Assembly (NCBI GenBank): GCA_009777795.1
Contig: WRLC01000003.1
Span: forward strand, 1-64,000
Length of the DNA stretch: 64,000 nt
Source: Candidatus Saccharimonadota bacterium
Lineage (GTDB): Bacteria > Patescibacteriota > Saccharimonadia > Saccharimonadales > Saccharimonadaceae
Reading direction: 5' to 3'
The translations under genes and the position numbers were made by a program. The notes beneath the pieces are model-generated. The model had not been told where the DNA came from. It ran no database searches and saw only the letters and a list, made by a program, of their open reading frames with translations. Positions 54,419 through 63,879 of the stretch are shown here, piece by piece; position 1 is the first letter of the stretch; each line of letters opens with the position of its first letter.

Positions 54419-55670
54419 TTTACCGAGTTCGCCGGGGGTGTATTTCCATCACGATGAGGACGGTAAGATAATTTATATTGGCAAAGCGGCGAATTTGAAA
54501 AACCGGGTTAGCTCGTATTATCAAAAAACAAGGACGCGGGATGCGAAAACGCGGGCGCTGGTGGCGGAGATTAAGAAGACGACTTGGCGAACGACGGAAA
54601 GCGAGCTGGACGCGTTGTTTCTTGAGTCGGAGCTGGTGAAGCGATACCATCCGAAATATAATATTTTGTTGCAAGACGATAAGTCGGCGATATATATAAG
54701 GATTGGCGCGAAAGGTTCGCAGGTGCCGTATATAACGTTAGTGCATAACCCGATGGGTGATGAGGCGAAGTATTTTGGGCCGTATTATGCGAAGTTGCCG
54801 GTGAAGAAAGCTTTGAAAGCGTTAAGGCGGGTGTTGCCGTTTTATGAAAAGCCGTATGATGGGAAGCGGAGTTTGTATTCGCAACTTAATTTGACGCCGG
54901 GGCTGGAGCTGGCGGTGGACGCAGCGGATTACGAGGCGCGACTAAAAGTTTATAAGTCGAACTTGAGGACATTACAGAGGATTTTGGAGGGTAAGCGGGT
55001 GGAGGCGACGAAGGACTTTGAGCGTGAGATGGAGCAGGCGAGCGAGGCGCAGGATTTTGAGCGGGCGGCGTTGTTAAGGAATCAGATCCACGGGTTGCAG
55101 GCGCTTGGGCAGAGGATGGTATTTGCGAGTGATGAGTTTGCGGAATTGGAGGCTGACCCGGCGTTGATGGAGTTAGCGCGGGCGCTGAAGTTGTCGGAGC
55201 CGCCGCGGCGGATTGAGGGATTTGATATTAGCCACCAGAGCGGGACGAATGTGGTGGGGAGTGCGGTGGTGTTTAAGAATGGCGTGGCGAGCCGGGCGGA
55301 TTATAGACTGTTTAAGCTTAGGACGCAGAAGAATGATGATTTTGCGAATATGCGGGAGGTGATTACTCGTCGACTAAAACACTTGGAAGATTGGGGTAGG
55401 CCGGACTTGGTGATTATTGATGGTGGGATTGGGCAGTTGACGGCAGTGGAAGACTTGCTACGTGAGGCAGGAATTCGTGTGGCGGGCTGGAACAAAACGG
55501 CGAAAGAACTGATTGTGGCGAATGAGCAAGGCTTTCATAGGACGGTGAGTTTGCCGGAGAGTTCGCATGCTTATAAACTAATTGTGCGGATCGATGATGA
55601 AGCGCATCGGTTTGCGATTAATTATCACACAAAGTTGAAGAGAAAAGCTGCGATACCGGACAAGAAGTAG
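54408..55670 (+). CDS. uvrC: UvrC-type excinuclease, apparently lacking C-terminal HhH2 region
   Basis: LPSSPGVYFHHDEDGKIIYIGKAANLKNRVSSYYQK GIY-YIG; UVR motif; RIEGFDISHQSGTNVVGSAVVF; ends shortly after HRFAINYHTKLKRK. Confidence 0.92.
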   Translation: MLSNLPSSPGVYFHHDEDGKIIYIGKAANLKNRVSSYYQKTRTRDAKTRALVAEIKKTTWRTTESELDALFLESELVKRYHPKYNILLQDDKSAIYIRIGAKGSQVPYITLVHNPMGDEAKYFGPYYAKLPVKKALKALRRVLPFYEKPYDGKRSLYSQLNLTPGLELAVDAADYEARLKVYKSNLRTLQRILEGKRVEATKDFEREMEQASEAQDFERAALLRNQIHGLQALGQRMVFASDEFAELEADPALMELARALKLSEPPRRIEGFDISHQSGTNVVGSAVVFKNGVASRADYRLFKLRTQKNDDFANMREVITRRLKHLEDWGRPDLVIIDGGIGQLTAVEDLLREAGIRVAGWNKTAKELIVANEQGFHRTVSLPESSHAYKLIVRIDDEAHRFAINYHTKLKRKAAIPDKK

Positions 55671-55685
55671 GGCTCTTGCGGCTTG

Positions 55686-56492
55686 TTATTGGCTGTAGAT
55701 TTCCATGTAGAGTTCGTAGAGCTCGTCGCTTGGCTCGGGTTCTTCAACGTAAGGGACGCGCATGACGATAAACTTAAGTGGCGCCATGGCGGGGATGTTG
55801 CCAAAGGCGGTCTCGCCGTAGGCTTTTTGGAAGGGGATAGTAATTTCGCGGACGCCACCGACACGGAGGCCATCAAGTGGGGTGCTGCAGGCGTTGTCGT
55901 CGGTTTCGATTCGGCCGCTGGTGCAAATGCGGGCGCCGGTAGCGAAGCCACCGACTCGGCCGATGAGGCCCTCTTTAAAACCGGTGATAAAATCAACGGT
56001 GGCCATGGTAGGGAAGCGGACGCGGGTGGCGGTGCGCCATGCGTTGAGGTCGTTAGGGTCGCTGATTTCAAAGCTGGAGTCGAAGACGGTTTCGTCGCCG
56101 AGCCAGCCGATGTAGAGGATGGAGTTGAGGTCGTTGATGTCGGTGAGTGGGTCGCCAGTGCCGACGACAAGGTCGCGGACCTGCAACTCGGAGACATTGG
56201 CAGCGACGAAGCTACGGACGTTGGCGCGGTATTTGGCGAAAGTCTCGAAGTAGAGCTCGTTAGTTTCGTCGGCGGCCGCGGCGAGTTCATCACCATAGGC
56301 AGCGAGGAGCTCGTCGAGGCGGGCCTCTTTCTCGCGGCGTTCGGCGAGGAGGATATCGTCGATTTTGTCCTGATTGTTGCTGCCAAGCGCCATGCTAATA
56401 AAAAGGGCGCCAGTTGAAAATACCATCAATGCCGCGATGGCTATGACGGCGATACGGGTACCGCGTGAGGTTTTGGTTTCAGTTGCAATCAT
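55686..56492 (-). CDS. FKBP-type peptidyl-prolyl isomerase, membrane-anchored
   Basis: N-terminal TM; LQVRDLVVGTGDPLTD...YIGWLGDETVFDSSFE...GLRVGGVREITIPFQKAYGETAFGNIPAMAPLKFIV. Confidence 0.88.
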   Translation of the reverse strand: MIATETKTSRGTRIAVIAIAALMVFSTGALFISMALGSNNQDKIDDILLAERREKEARLDELLAAYGDELAAAADETNELYFETFAKYRANVRSFVAANVSELQVRDLVVGTGDPLTDINDLNSILYIGWLGDETVFDSSFEISDPNDLNAWRTATRVRFPTMATVDFITGFKEGLIGRVGGFATGARICTSGRIETDDNACSTPLDGLRVGGVREITIPFQKAYGETAFGNIPAMAPLKFIVMRVPYVEEPEPSDELYELYMEIYSQ

Positions 56493-56549
56493 TCAAATCT
56501 CCGTTCCTATATATATTATATATATCAGATAAGGGATAGAGATGCAAGC

Positions 56550-59162
56550 TTAAGCGGTTTGATAGCCGGCAGAAAGACAGACTTTCCCAATGGCTTGCAT
56601 AATGTCGTTGATTTCGGCGGAAGACATGGTGTGAGTTGTGTCGGCGAGTGTGATATGAAAAGTGGTGGTTTTTTGGCCGTCTTTCTCGAAGATATCGAGG
56701 GGTTGGAGGCTCCATTCTAGGTTAGCGTCGACGAAAGTTGAGAAGGAGTTTTGGAGGGTTTGCTCGACTTGCTGGAAGCTCTTGGTGGCAGGGGCGATGA
56801 TGCTGATGTAGCGCTTGGCGCTAGGGAAGCGGCTGGTGAAAGAACGCTTAGCGGGTTGGCTAGCAGGACAAACTTTGGTCAAGAAATCACTGAGGTTAAG
56901 GGACTCGGCGGCAAAAACGGGTTGGTCGGTGCCGAAGCGTGCGACTATGGCAGGCTCGAGTTGGCCGAAGCGGAGCAGCTCGGTGCCGCCCTGCATAATT
57001 TTGGCGGAATGGCTAGTGTAGAGGTTGTCTTGGAGCGGTTCGAAGGTGAAGTCGGTGATTTTAGCGGCGTCGAGCAGGCTGACTAGCCAGTGTTTGAGGG
57101 TGTAGAAGTCGCTGTTGGTTTGGAGGAGGGCGAGTTGTTGGCGTTCAACAGGGACGCCGGAGCTGTCGAGGCCCCAAGATTTGTTGAAGACTTGGTTGAT
57201 TTCAAAGAGGGTGAAGTTGCGGTCAAGGTCGCGAAGGTTGATTTCGAGCTTGGAGAGGAGGCTTGGCAAGAGGCGAGTGCGGATGGCTTGGAGTTCAGGC
57301 GAGATGGAGTTGATGAGCTCGTAGGCGTCGTCAAGTGGAAGACTACACTTCTCGAGTAAGTCGCGGCTGATGAAGCTGTAAGTGAGGACTTCGTTGGCGC
57401 CGAAGGCGGCGAGCTTGTCGCGGAGTTGATGAGCGAGTTGGCCGAAGGGATCGGTTTGCGGAGCGCTGAAATCGCGCAATGGTAATTGATGCGGGAGGTT
57501 GTCGAAGCCGAGTAGGCGGCCGACTTCTTCGATGACGTCTTCGGCGATGTTGATATCGGTGCGCCAGTAGGGTGCGAGAACGATGAGTTCGCTGGCTTCG
57601 CCGGTTGTGCCGGCCCAGCCGGCGTCAAAGCCGACGTTTTGGAGGGCTTCTTCGACTTCGCCTTCGGTGTAATTGCTGCCGAGGAGGGTATTGAAGCTTT
57701 CTAGTCGAAGAGTAAGTTTAGGGTTTTTGGCGTTTTTACCGGCTTCGGCGAGGCTGGAGCGGAGGCCGAAGTTGAGATTTTTGCGTAAAGAGTTGGCGGT
57801 GAGCAAAATGGCTTGTTCGGCGAGGGCGGCAGGTTGGCCTTTGGTGAAGCGGGTGGTAGCTTCGGAGAAAATGCCGTAGCGGAAGCTGGTTTCGCGGATG
57901 CGGTAGAGATTGAAAGAGGCGCTTTCGACGACGACGCGTTTGGTGGAGGCGTCAATTTCGGTGCCGAGGCCGCCCATGACGCCAGCGAGGGCAATCGGTA
58001 CGCCGCTAGAAGTGATGACGGTGTCGCGCGGGTCGAGATCAATAGTTTTGTGGTTGAGGAGGGTGAGTTGCTCGCCTTTTTTGGCGGCGCGGACGGTGAT
58101 TTTGGCCATTTTGCCGCCGCCGAGGGCAAGGAGTTTGTCGTAGTCGAAAAAGTGGAGTGGCTGGCCGGTGAGGAGCATGAGATAGTTGGACCAGTCGACG
58201 AGTGGGTTGATAGTGCGGACGTTAGAAAGCATGAGCGGAACGCCGATTTGGCGAAGGTGGCGGAATTCGGTGAAGGCAGGGTCGGATGCGTCGGTTTTGT
58301 TAGCGAGGCCGGCTTCGAGGATGATGGCGGTGTAGCGGGAGCAGAGTTCGGGGTCTTCAATCTCGACGTCGAGAGAGATGGCGCCGTCGGCGCTGGTGAC
58401 GGCTTTTTTGCCGATTTTGGCCCATTCGCCAGCGTCGATGCGGCGGAGGCGCTCGATTTTGTCGGCGATTTCGTTTTCTTCAAGGTAGGTTGGGGTGGTG
58501 AACTTTTTGCCAAAAATGCCGGCGACTTCACGGGCGAAGCCGATGACACCGAAGCAGTCGGGGCGGTGGGTGAGGGATTTATTTTCGATGTCAAAGAGGG
58601 TGCTGTCGAGCCGGAGGACGCTGGCGAATGGGGCGCCGACTAGGGAGGCGTCGTCGTCTTGGTCGTTTTGGTTAGTGTCGGGGTCGACTTCAAGGATGCC
58701 TTCATGAGCGGGGCCGAGGTCGAGTTCGTCGATGGCGGCGAGCATGCCGTAGCTTTGGACGCCGCAGAGTTTTTTGGCGCCGATAACGAATGGTTTTTTG
58801 TCGCCGAAGGTGGCAGGGACGGTGGCGCCGGGCGCAATCCAGACGGCGAGCAGGCCTTTTTTGACGTTGGGCGCGCCGCAAACTACGGGGATGAGGCCTT
58901 TGGAATTGCGGGCAATGAGGGTGTTTGGGGCGTACTTTTCCATGATGCCGGCGTCGTCGACATAGCATAAGTGGAGGTGGTCGGAGCTCTCGATAGGTTC
59001 GCAACTTTTGACCTCGACGACGAAGATGCCGTTGTATTTGCCGTTGTATTCAACGGCTTCTTCGACCTCGACAAGGCGGCTGCCGATGCGTTCGGCCAGC
59101 TCGGCGTCAGTGATGCCGCTGAGATCGACGAATTCTTCGAGCCATTTTCGAGATATAATCAT
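56550..59162 (-). CDS. pheT: Phenylalanyl-tRNA synthetase beta subunit
   Basis: EMAP/B1-B8 architecture; VGRLLGFDNLPHQLPL; C-terminal FDX-ACB RFPSAKRYISIIAP. Confidence 0.96.
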   Translation of the reverse strand: MIISRKWLEEFVDLSGITDAELAERIGSRLVEVEEAVEYNGKYNGIFVVEVKSCEPIESSDHLHLCYVDDAGIMEKYAPNTLIARNSKGLIPVVCGAPNVKKGLLAVWIAPGATVPATFGDKKPFVIGAKKLCGVQSYGMLAAIDELDLGPAHEGILEVDPDTNQNDQDDDASLVGAPFASVLRLDSTLFDIENKSLTHRPDCFGVIGFAREVAGIFGKKFTTPTYLEENEIADKIERLRRIDAGEWAKIGKKAVTSADGAISLDVEIEDPELCSRYTAIILEAGLANKTDASDPAFTEFRHLRQIGVPLMLSNVRTINPLVDWSNYLMLLTGQPLHFFDYDKLLALGGGKMAKITVRAAKKGEQLTLLNHKTIDLDPRDTVITSSGVPIALAGVMGGLGTEIDASTKRVVVESASFNLYRIRETSFRYGIFSEATTRFTKGQPAALAEQAILLTANSLRKNLNFGLRSSLAEAGKNAKNPKLTLRLESFNTLLGSNYTEGEVEEALQNVGFDAGWAGTTGEASELIVLAPYWRTDINIAEDVIEEVGRLLGFDNLPHQLPLRDFSAPQTDPFGQLAHQLRDKLAAFGANEVLTYSFISRDLLEKCSLPLDDAYELINSISPELQAIRTRLLPSLLSKLEINLRDLDRNFTLFEINQVFNKSWGLDSSGVPVERQQLALLQTNSDFYTLKHWLVSLLDAAKITDFTFEPLQDNLYTSHSAKIMQGGTELLRFGQLEPAIVARFGTDQPVFAAESLNLSDFLTKVCPASQPAKRSFTSRFPSAKRYISIIAPATKSFQQVEQTLQNSFSTFVDANLEWSLQPLDIFEKDGQKTTTFHITLADTTHTMSSAEINDIMQAIGKVCLSAGYQTA

Positions 59163-60184
59163 TGGAGCTCCTTTAGGGCTTTAATACGGCCGCTTTCAAA
59201 AACGCGGACGTCGTTGATTTGGCGGGCGAGCATGACGAGACGGTCGATGCCGCCACCCCAAGCGAAACCGCGGAATTCGGTAGGGTCGAGGCCGGCGTGG
59301 TTTAGGACGTTGGGGTGAATCATGCCGCAGCCGAGCATCTCGAGCCAGCCGGCGCTTTTGCCGCCGGTGAGGGCAGCGGGCTTTTCGATTAGGAACTCGA
59401 GGCCGGGCTCGGTGAAGGGGAAGAAAGCGGGCTGGGTTTTGATGCGGAGTTTTTGGCCGTAGTAGGTCTCAAAAAAGTTGCGCAGGACGCCGAGCATTTG
59501 GGCGAGGTTGGCGTCGCGCGAGACGAAAATACCCTCGCATTGGTAGAAAGTGTGTTCGTGGGTGGCGTCGGTGTCTTCGTTTCTAAAGCAGCGGCCGTAA
59601 GAGACGCTGGCGATGGGTTTATTGTCGTTAATGAGGGCGGTGCGGCCGGCAAGGAGGATGCGGTTTTGCATGGTGGAAGTGTGGGCGGGTGGGATGAAGC
59701 CCTCGCTGGTGCGGAAAGAGTCGTAGGAGTCGCGGGCGGGGTGGCCGTCGGGGAAGTTGAGAGCTTCGAACATGTTGAAATCGTCGTCGAGCTGGCGGCT
59801 TTCGACAGCGGTAAAGCCCATGTCGCGGTAAATGGCGACGACGCGTTCGATTTCTTCAGTTAGGGGATGGCGGGAGCCGAGGTCGGCGGTGCTAAGGGTA
59901 GGTTTGGTGGCGATTTGGTCTTGAGTGCTGGGTGCGAAGGGCGCTGTGATGTCGATCGGTGGCAAAGTGGGCGGTTTTACTCGTAGAGTAGATTGGGTCT
60001 CGGCGACGATTTGCTCAAGGGAATCCTTCAATTCGTTGAGTTGGCGGCCAAATTCGGCGCGGCGGGCCATTTCGGTCTGCATGATTTGGGCGGTGGCTTC
60101 GCGCCAAATGTCGGATTTGAGGACGCGTTCGTCGCCGGCGCGGGCGCGTTGTTCGAGGGTTTCCCTAACCTTATCTAAGTCCAT
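59159..60184 (-). CDS. pheS: Phenylalanyl-tRNA synthetase alpha subunit
   Basis: GSRHPLTEEIERVVAIYRDMGF...HEHTFYQCEGIFV...GFAWGGGIDRLVML. Confidence 0.97.
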   Translation of the reverse strand: MDLDKVRETLEQRARAGDERVLKSDIWREATAQIMQTEMARRAEFGRQLNELKDSLEQIVAETQSTLRVKPPTLPPIDITAPFAPSTQDQIATKPTLSTADLGSRHPLTEEIERVVAIYRDMGFTAVESRQLDDDFNMFEALNFPDGHPARDSYDSFRTSEGFIPPAHTSTMQNRILLAGRTALINDNKPIASVSYGRCFRNEDTDATHEHTFYQCEGIFVSRDANLAQMLGVLRNFFETYYGQKLRIKTQPAFFPFTEPGLEFLIEKPAALTGGKSAGWLEMLGCGMIHPNVLNHAGLDPTEFRGFAWGGGIDRLVMLARQINDVRVFESGRIKALKELQ

Positions 60185-60275
60185 ATAATATATATAGCAT
60201 AAATCGTAAGGTGATTGCAAGAGGGGGGCTGGATATTGGCTAGTGTGATATAATGAAGGTAAAAGGATAAGCATT

Positions 60276-60887
60276 ATGAAAAGTAAGAAAAGTGTGGCGA
60301 AAGAGTGTAATTTTAAGTGGTGGAAAGCGGTGGTTGGAGTTGTGGCTGCGGTTTTACTGGTTGCGATTTTGGGTTATATGGTGGAAATATGGCGGGGAGT
60401 TGGGCATGTCTCGAATAATGCGGCCGTGGCAGACTGGAGGGCAGTTGGGCTGCAACATTATGGCGAAGTGGGCGTGAGCGATGATGGGAATTGGTATTTG
60501 ATACCGGATGTGCGGGTGAAATTGCCGTATTTTAAGACGGTGGAGAATGCTAGGTTTGTGCATGGGTCGTCGCCTTTGCGTTATTTTGTCGGTTATGAGA
60601 TGTCAGATGATGCGAATAAGGCGGAGGGGTTTCGGATAACGTTGACGTACGATGTGTCGTTAGATAGGGAGAATATGATTTCGGATGGCTATTGTGTGGG
60701 GCCGTTTGCGATTGATTATAACTTGAGTGGCAGCGATTCTGAGTATCGGACTGTGGCCGAGATAGTTTTGAGCGATGGGCGGGCGGTTGAGCTGAAGGTG
60801 CGGACAAATGACCGTTGTAAGGATTTTGTTAGTGGTGAGCGTGGGGAGTTTTTGGAAGAGCAGTTTAGTAGGCTGGAGAGTTATTAA
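60276..60887 (+). CDS. Single-TM protein of unknown function
   Basis: ORF with TGTGATATAAT extended -10 and AAAGGA SD; VVGVVAAVLLVAILGYMV. Confidence 0.75.
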   Translation: MKSKKSVAKECNFKWWKAVVGVVAAVLLVAILGYMVEIWRGVGHVSNNAAVADWRAVGLQHYGEVGVSDDGNWYLIPDVRVKLPYFKTVENARFVHGSSPLRYFVGYEMSDDANKAEGFRITLTYDVSLDRENMISDGYCVGPFAIDYNLSGSDSEYRTVAEIVLSDGRAVELKVRTNDRCKDFVSGERGEFLEEQFSRLESY

Positions 60888-61138
60888 GCGGCGCCCATGC
60901 GGGAGATGAGGAAGATGATGCCGCCGAAAATGAGGATGATGAGGACGGTGAGCCAGAAGCGAGCGGCGTCGCCCTCGTGCCGGGCGAAATCGGTGATGTA
61001 TTTGGATTTGTCGACCATGTCAGGTGGTTCTTGATCGGCGATGTCTTTGAGGCGTTTGGCATCGCGTTCGCGTAGCTCGCGGGCGACGCGGTCGGCTAGG
61101 CGCCCCTCGGACCCTTGTTGTCGTTGTAAAATCGCCAT
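60884..61138 (-). CDS. Small C-tail membrane protein of unknown function
   Basis: 84 aa, C-terminal TM FWLTVLIILIFGGIIFLIS; SD AAGGGAG. Confidence 0.68.
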   Translation of the reverse strand: MAILQRQQGSEGRLADRVARELRERDAKRLKDIADQEPPDMVDKSKYITDFARHEGDAARFWLTVLIILIFGGIIFLISRMGAA

Positions 61139-61142
61139 ACTC

Positions 61143-61171
61143 TTGACACTCCCTTTTCAATTTGATACTAT
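61143..61171 (+). promoter_or_regulatory. Promoter of MIP-family gene
   Basis: TTGACA-17-TACTAT. Confidence 0.68.
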
Positions 61172-61193
61172 GATTATATCAGAAGGAGGATAA

Positions 61194-62159
61194 ATGGCAA
61201 CTAAAAAGGCTAAAAAACCAGCCGGCAACAACGCCAAGGCGCCAGCGAAAACTGCGCCGAAAGTAGTAGCCGCTAGGGGTGGAAATACCACTGTTAATAT
61301 TACAGAGGTAAACGAAACGGTGATTATCGCGTCGCCGTCAAAAAATAAAGCGGACTGTGAGCCGAAAACATTGTTTTCTGGCTTCTTCAAGAAAAAACAC
61401 GAGGACGAGGACATCTTGACGATTTTCAAGAGCCCGCGAATTATTGGCGCGGTCTTGGGTGAAATCATCGGGACGATGCTTTTGGCGCTCGTGGTCTTGG
61501 TCTTGACAAGAAGCTTGGAGCCAATTTATTTGATCTTTGCGTTCTTGTTCATTACACTGGCAGTTTACCCAATCTCGGGTGCGCACCTCAACCCATTGGT
61601 GACAGTTGGTATGATGGTGACGCGACGAGTGTCGGCAATACGAGGTGTATTTTACATCATCGCGCAGTTGATTGGTGCGATGTTGGGTTGGCTGGTCATT
61701 CAGTGCTTGATTGGTGTGGCGACGTCGGATATGGTGGACTCGACGGTGGCTGCAGCGACGATCCAGCCGATTACCGAAAACAGCAAGTTGGCTGGCTTAA
61801 TCGCGGTTGAGGCAATTGGCGCGATTATCTACGGTTTCGCGTTTGCTAGGGCCTTGAAGTACAAGAAGTCAGCATTTACTTTCGCGGCATTGGTGGCAGC
61901 TGGTGTGTTTACAGTTGTTTTGGTCGGCTTGTTCTTGTCGTTTGACTTCTTTGGCGCGCCAAACTCGATTGCCTTCAACCCAGCGTTGGCTGTAGCGATG
62001 GAAGCATTCATGGCGAAGGACACGATTGTCTGGCAGGTAGTAATTACCTATGCTTTGGTGCCGTTGGTCGGTGGTATTCTAGGGTTCTTGCTTGCGGACT
62101 TTACGTCGGCGCTTTCGGGCGAGTCCTGCGATTGCAGCCGCAAAGATTGCAAGTGCTAA
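61194..62159 (+). CDS. MIP/aquaporin-family channel, atypical
   Basis: SGAHLNPLVTVGMM and APNSIAFNPALAVAME; six hydrophobic segments; long charged N-terminus. Confidence 0.85.
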   Translation: MATKKAKKPAGNNAKAPAKTAPKVVAARGGNTTVNITEVNETVIIASPSKNKADCEPKTLFSGFFKKKHEDEDILTIFKSPRIIGAVLGEIIGTMLLALVVLVLTRSLEPIYLIFAFLFITLAVYPISGAHLNPLVTVGMMVTRRVSAIRGVFYIIAQLIGAMLGWLVIQCLIGVATSDMVDSTVAAATIQPITENSKLAGLIAVEAIGAIIYGFAFARALKYKKSAFTFAALVAAGVFTVVLVGLFLSFDFFGAPNSIAFNPALAVAMEAFMAKDTIVWQVVITYALVPLVGGILGFLLADFTSALSGESCDCSRKDCKC

Positions 62160-63038
62160 GATAAGTACAGTGAAAATGAAGAGAGCAGTGGGAGCAACGA
62201 AGACCCACTTGCTCTCTTCAACTGTTTGGCCGAGGAAGCGGCTTTGTTGGGTGAGCTTGTAGATGCCAAAAGGACCTTTGCTTTGCCAGTTGAGTTCGAA
62301 GCGGCGGGAGGTGCCGGGAAAAATGAGTTTGGCGGGTTCGGTGATTTCGCCGACAGTCTTACCAAAGAAGTTGGTGATGAGGAGGCGGCTTTCGGCGTCG
62401 AAGTCGGTATTGCCGGAGTTCTCGATGATGAGGGAGGTGTTGACGTTGCGGGATTGATAGCGGCCTTGCCAAGTGCGTTCGATGACGGTGCCGCGCTCAA
62501 TGGTGTTGCCGTTGATGTTGGCATAGAGCAAGGAGGCGACGCGGCGGACGGCGACGACGCCGGAGGCGTCGGCAGGAGGGATGACTTCGGCCATGATACC
62601 GGCGTATTGGCCGCCGGCGGGAACGCTGGCGGGAATGGTGATAGTGAACTCGATGGTGCGCCGGGCGTTAGGCGCGAGGGTGAAAGAGGCGGCTTCGTCT
62701 AGGCTGTCAGATTGGTTGGCGAAGGAAATCCAGCGGTAAATTTGGGAATGGGCGGTGGCGGGGTCGTCGAAAATGTTGCGAGAGTAGTCGGGTGCGACTT
62801 GATAGGGGGCGGCGTAGACGCGGACTTGGTAGGGGGTGTCGCCGGAGTTGATGACGGTGATTTCGGCGGTTTGGGTTTGGCCGGGGTCGAGGGTGAGGCG
62901 TTGGGTGCTGGGCGAAATGGAAATGCTGACGTTGGAATCGGCGGCGGCGAGGGGCCGGGCGAGGCCGATGGTGAGGAGGGCGGCGGTGGTTAGGGCCGCG
63001 GCAAGGGTGGTTATGCGTGAGATTTTGAGGTTAGTCAT
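62079..63038 (-). CDS. DUF916/WxL-interacting-like membrane-anchored secreted protein
   Basis: ISISPSTQRLTLDPGQTQTAEITVINSGDTPYQVRVYAAPYQ...TFTVLILALAIFAAAIAGLARKRRRKVRKQ. Confidence 0.75.
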   Translation of the reverse strand: MTNLKISRITTLAAALTTAALLTIGLARPLAAADSNVSISISPSTQRLTLDPGQTQTAEITVINSGDTPYQVRVYAAPYQVAPDYSRNIFDDPATAHSQIYRWISFANQSDSLDEAASFTLAPNARRTIEFTITIPASVPAGGQYAGIMAEVIPPADASGVVAVRRVASLLYANINGNTIERGTVIERTWQGRYQSRNVNTSLIIENSGNTDFDAESRLLITNFFGKTVGEITEPAKLIFPGTSRRFELNWQSKGPFGIYKLTQQSRFLGQTVEESKWVFVAPTALFIFTVLILALAIFAAAIAGLARKRRRKVRKQEP

Positions 63039-63057
63039 GGCTAGACGTACCTAAACT

Positions 63058-63660
63058 TTAGGGGTTAGCGCTGGCAGTGTAGGTGACTTGGTTGGAATAG
63101 GTGATGCCGGAGTCAAGGGTGTAGTCGACGAGGGCGCCGAAGTTGACGAAGAATTGCGAGGTGCCGGAGGTGCTGGTGGCGAGGAGGGTGGCAGGGGTGG
63201 CAGCGGCAGGAACGGGCGAGAAGGTCGAGGTGCTGTTTTGGGCGGTGTTGGTGGATGCATTTACGACATTATAGCCCCAAGTGTTGGCGGTGAGGACAGA
63301 GGCGGCGGTGCCGATTGGCGCGACGACATCGGTGGTCGTGAGAGGGGCGGAAGTGCCGTCGTCGAAGAGGGCACCGTTGTTAGCGTCGGTGGCAATCATC
63401 GAGAGGGTGACGGTGGCGCCGTTTTCGTCGTTGCAGGAGAGGGTGAGGGGAACTTCGGTTGAGGCAAAACCGCTGTTGATGGTAGGGTCGGCAGGGATGG
63501 TGACAGGGTTGCTGGCCGTGGTGGTGAGAGTAATCACCGAGCTAGAGGTGACTTGGACGGTTTGGTTCCAAGTTGATGGGGTTGCGGCGTTGGCTGAAGC
63601 CAGACCGATGGCACCGATAAGGGTGGTAGCGGCGACGCCTGAGATTACTATTTTTTTCAT
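63058..63660 (-). CDS. Secreted WxL-like surface protein
   Basis: Signal peptide MKKIVISGVAATTLIGAIGLASANA; TWGYNVVN; YSNQVTYTASANP; next to DUF916-like gene. Confidence 0.7.
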   Translation of the reverse strand: MKKIVISGVAATTLIGAIGLASANAATPSTWNQTVQVTSSSVITLTTTASNPVTIPADPTINSGFASTEVPLTLSCNDENGATVTLSMIATDANNGALFDDGTSAPLTTTDVVAPIGTAASVLTANTWGYNVVNASTNTAQNSTSTFSPVPAAATPATLLATSTSGTSQFFVNFGALVDYTLDSGITYSNQVTYTASANP

Positions 63661-63879
63661 TTTGCTCCTTTTTGCTTTACTTTTAGGTTTTTGTTTATGT
63701 ACCCTCTCCATTATATCAAATCATAAGCGTTTTGTCAAGTGCTATTTGGAAATCCTAAATACTGCCCTCGCCTCGCTACTCCCCTCGAACGAAACAGCAG
63801 GGGCGTTGCACCTCCCTCTTGGCCTACGGCCAATTCACCCCCGCATCGTTCTCGAGGAGTGCGAGGCCTCGGGTAATTG

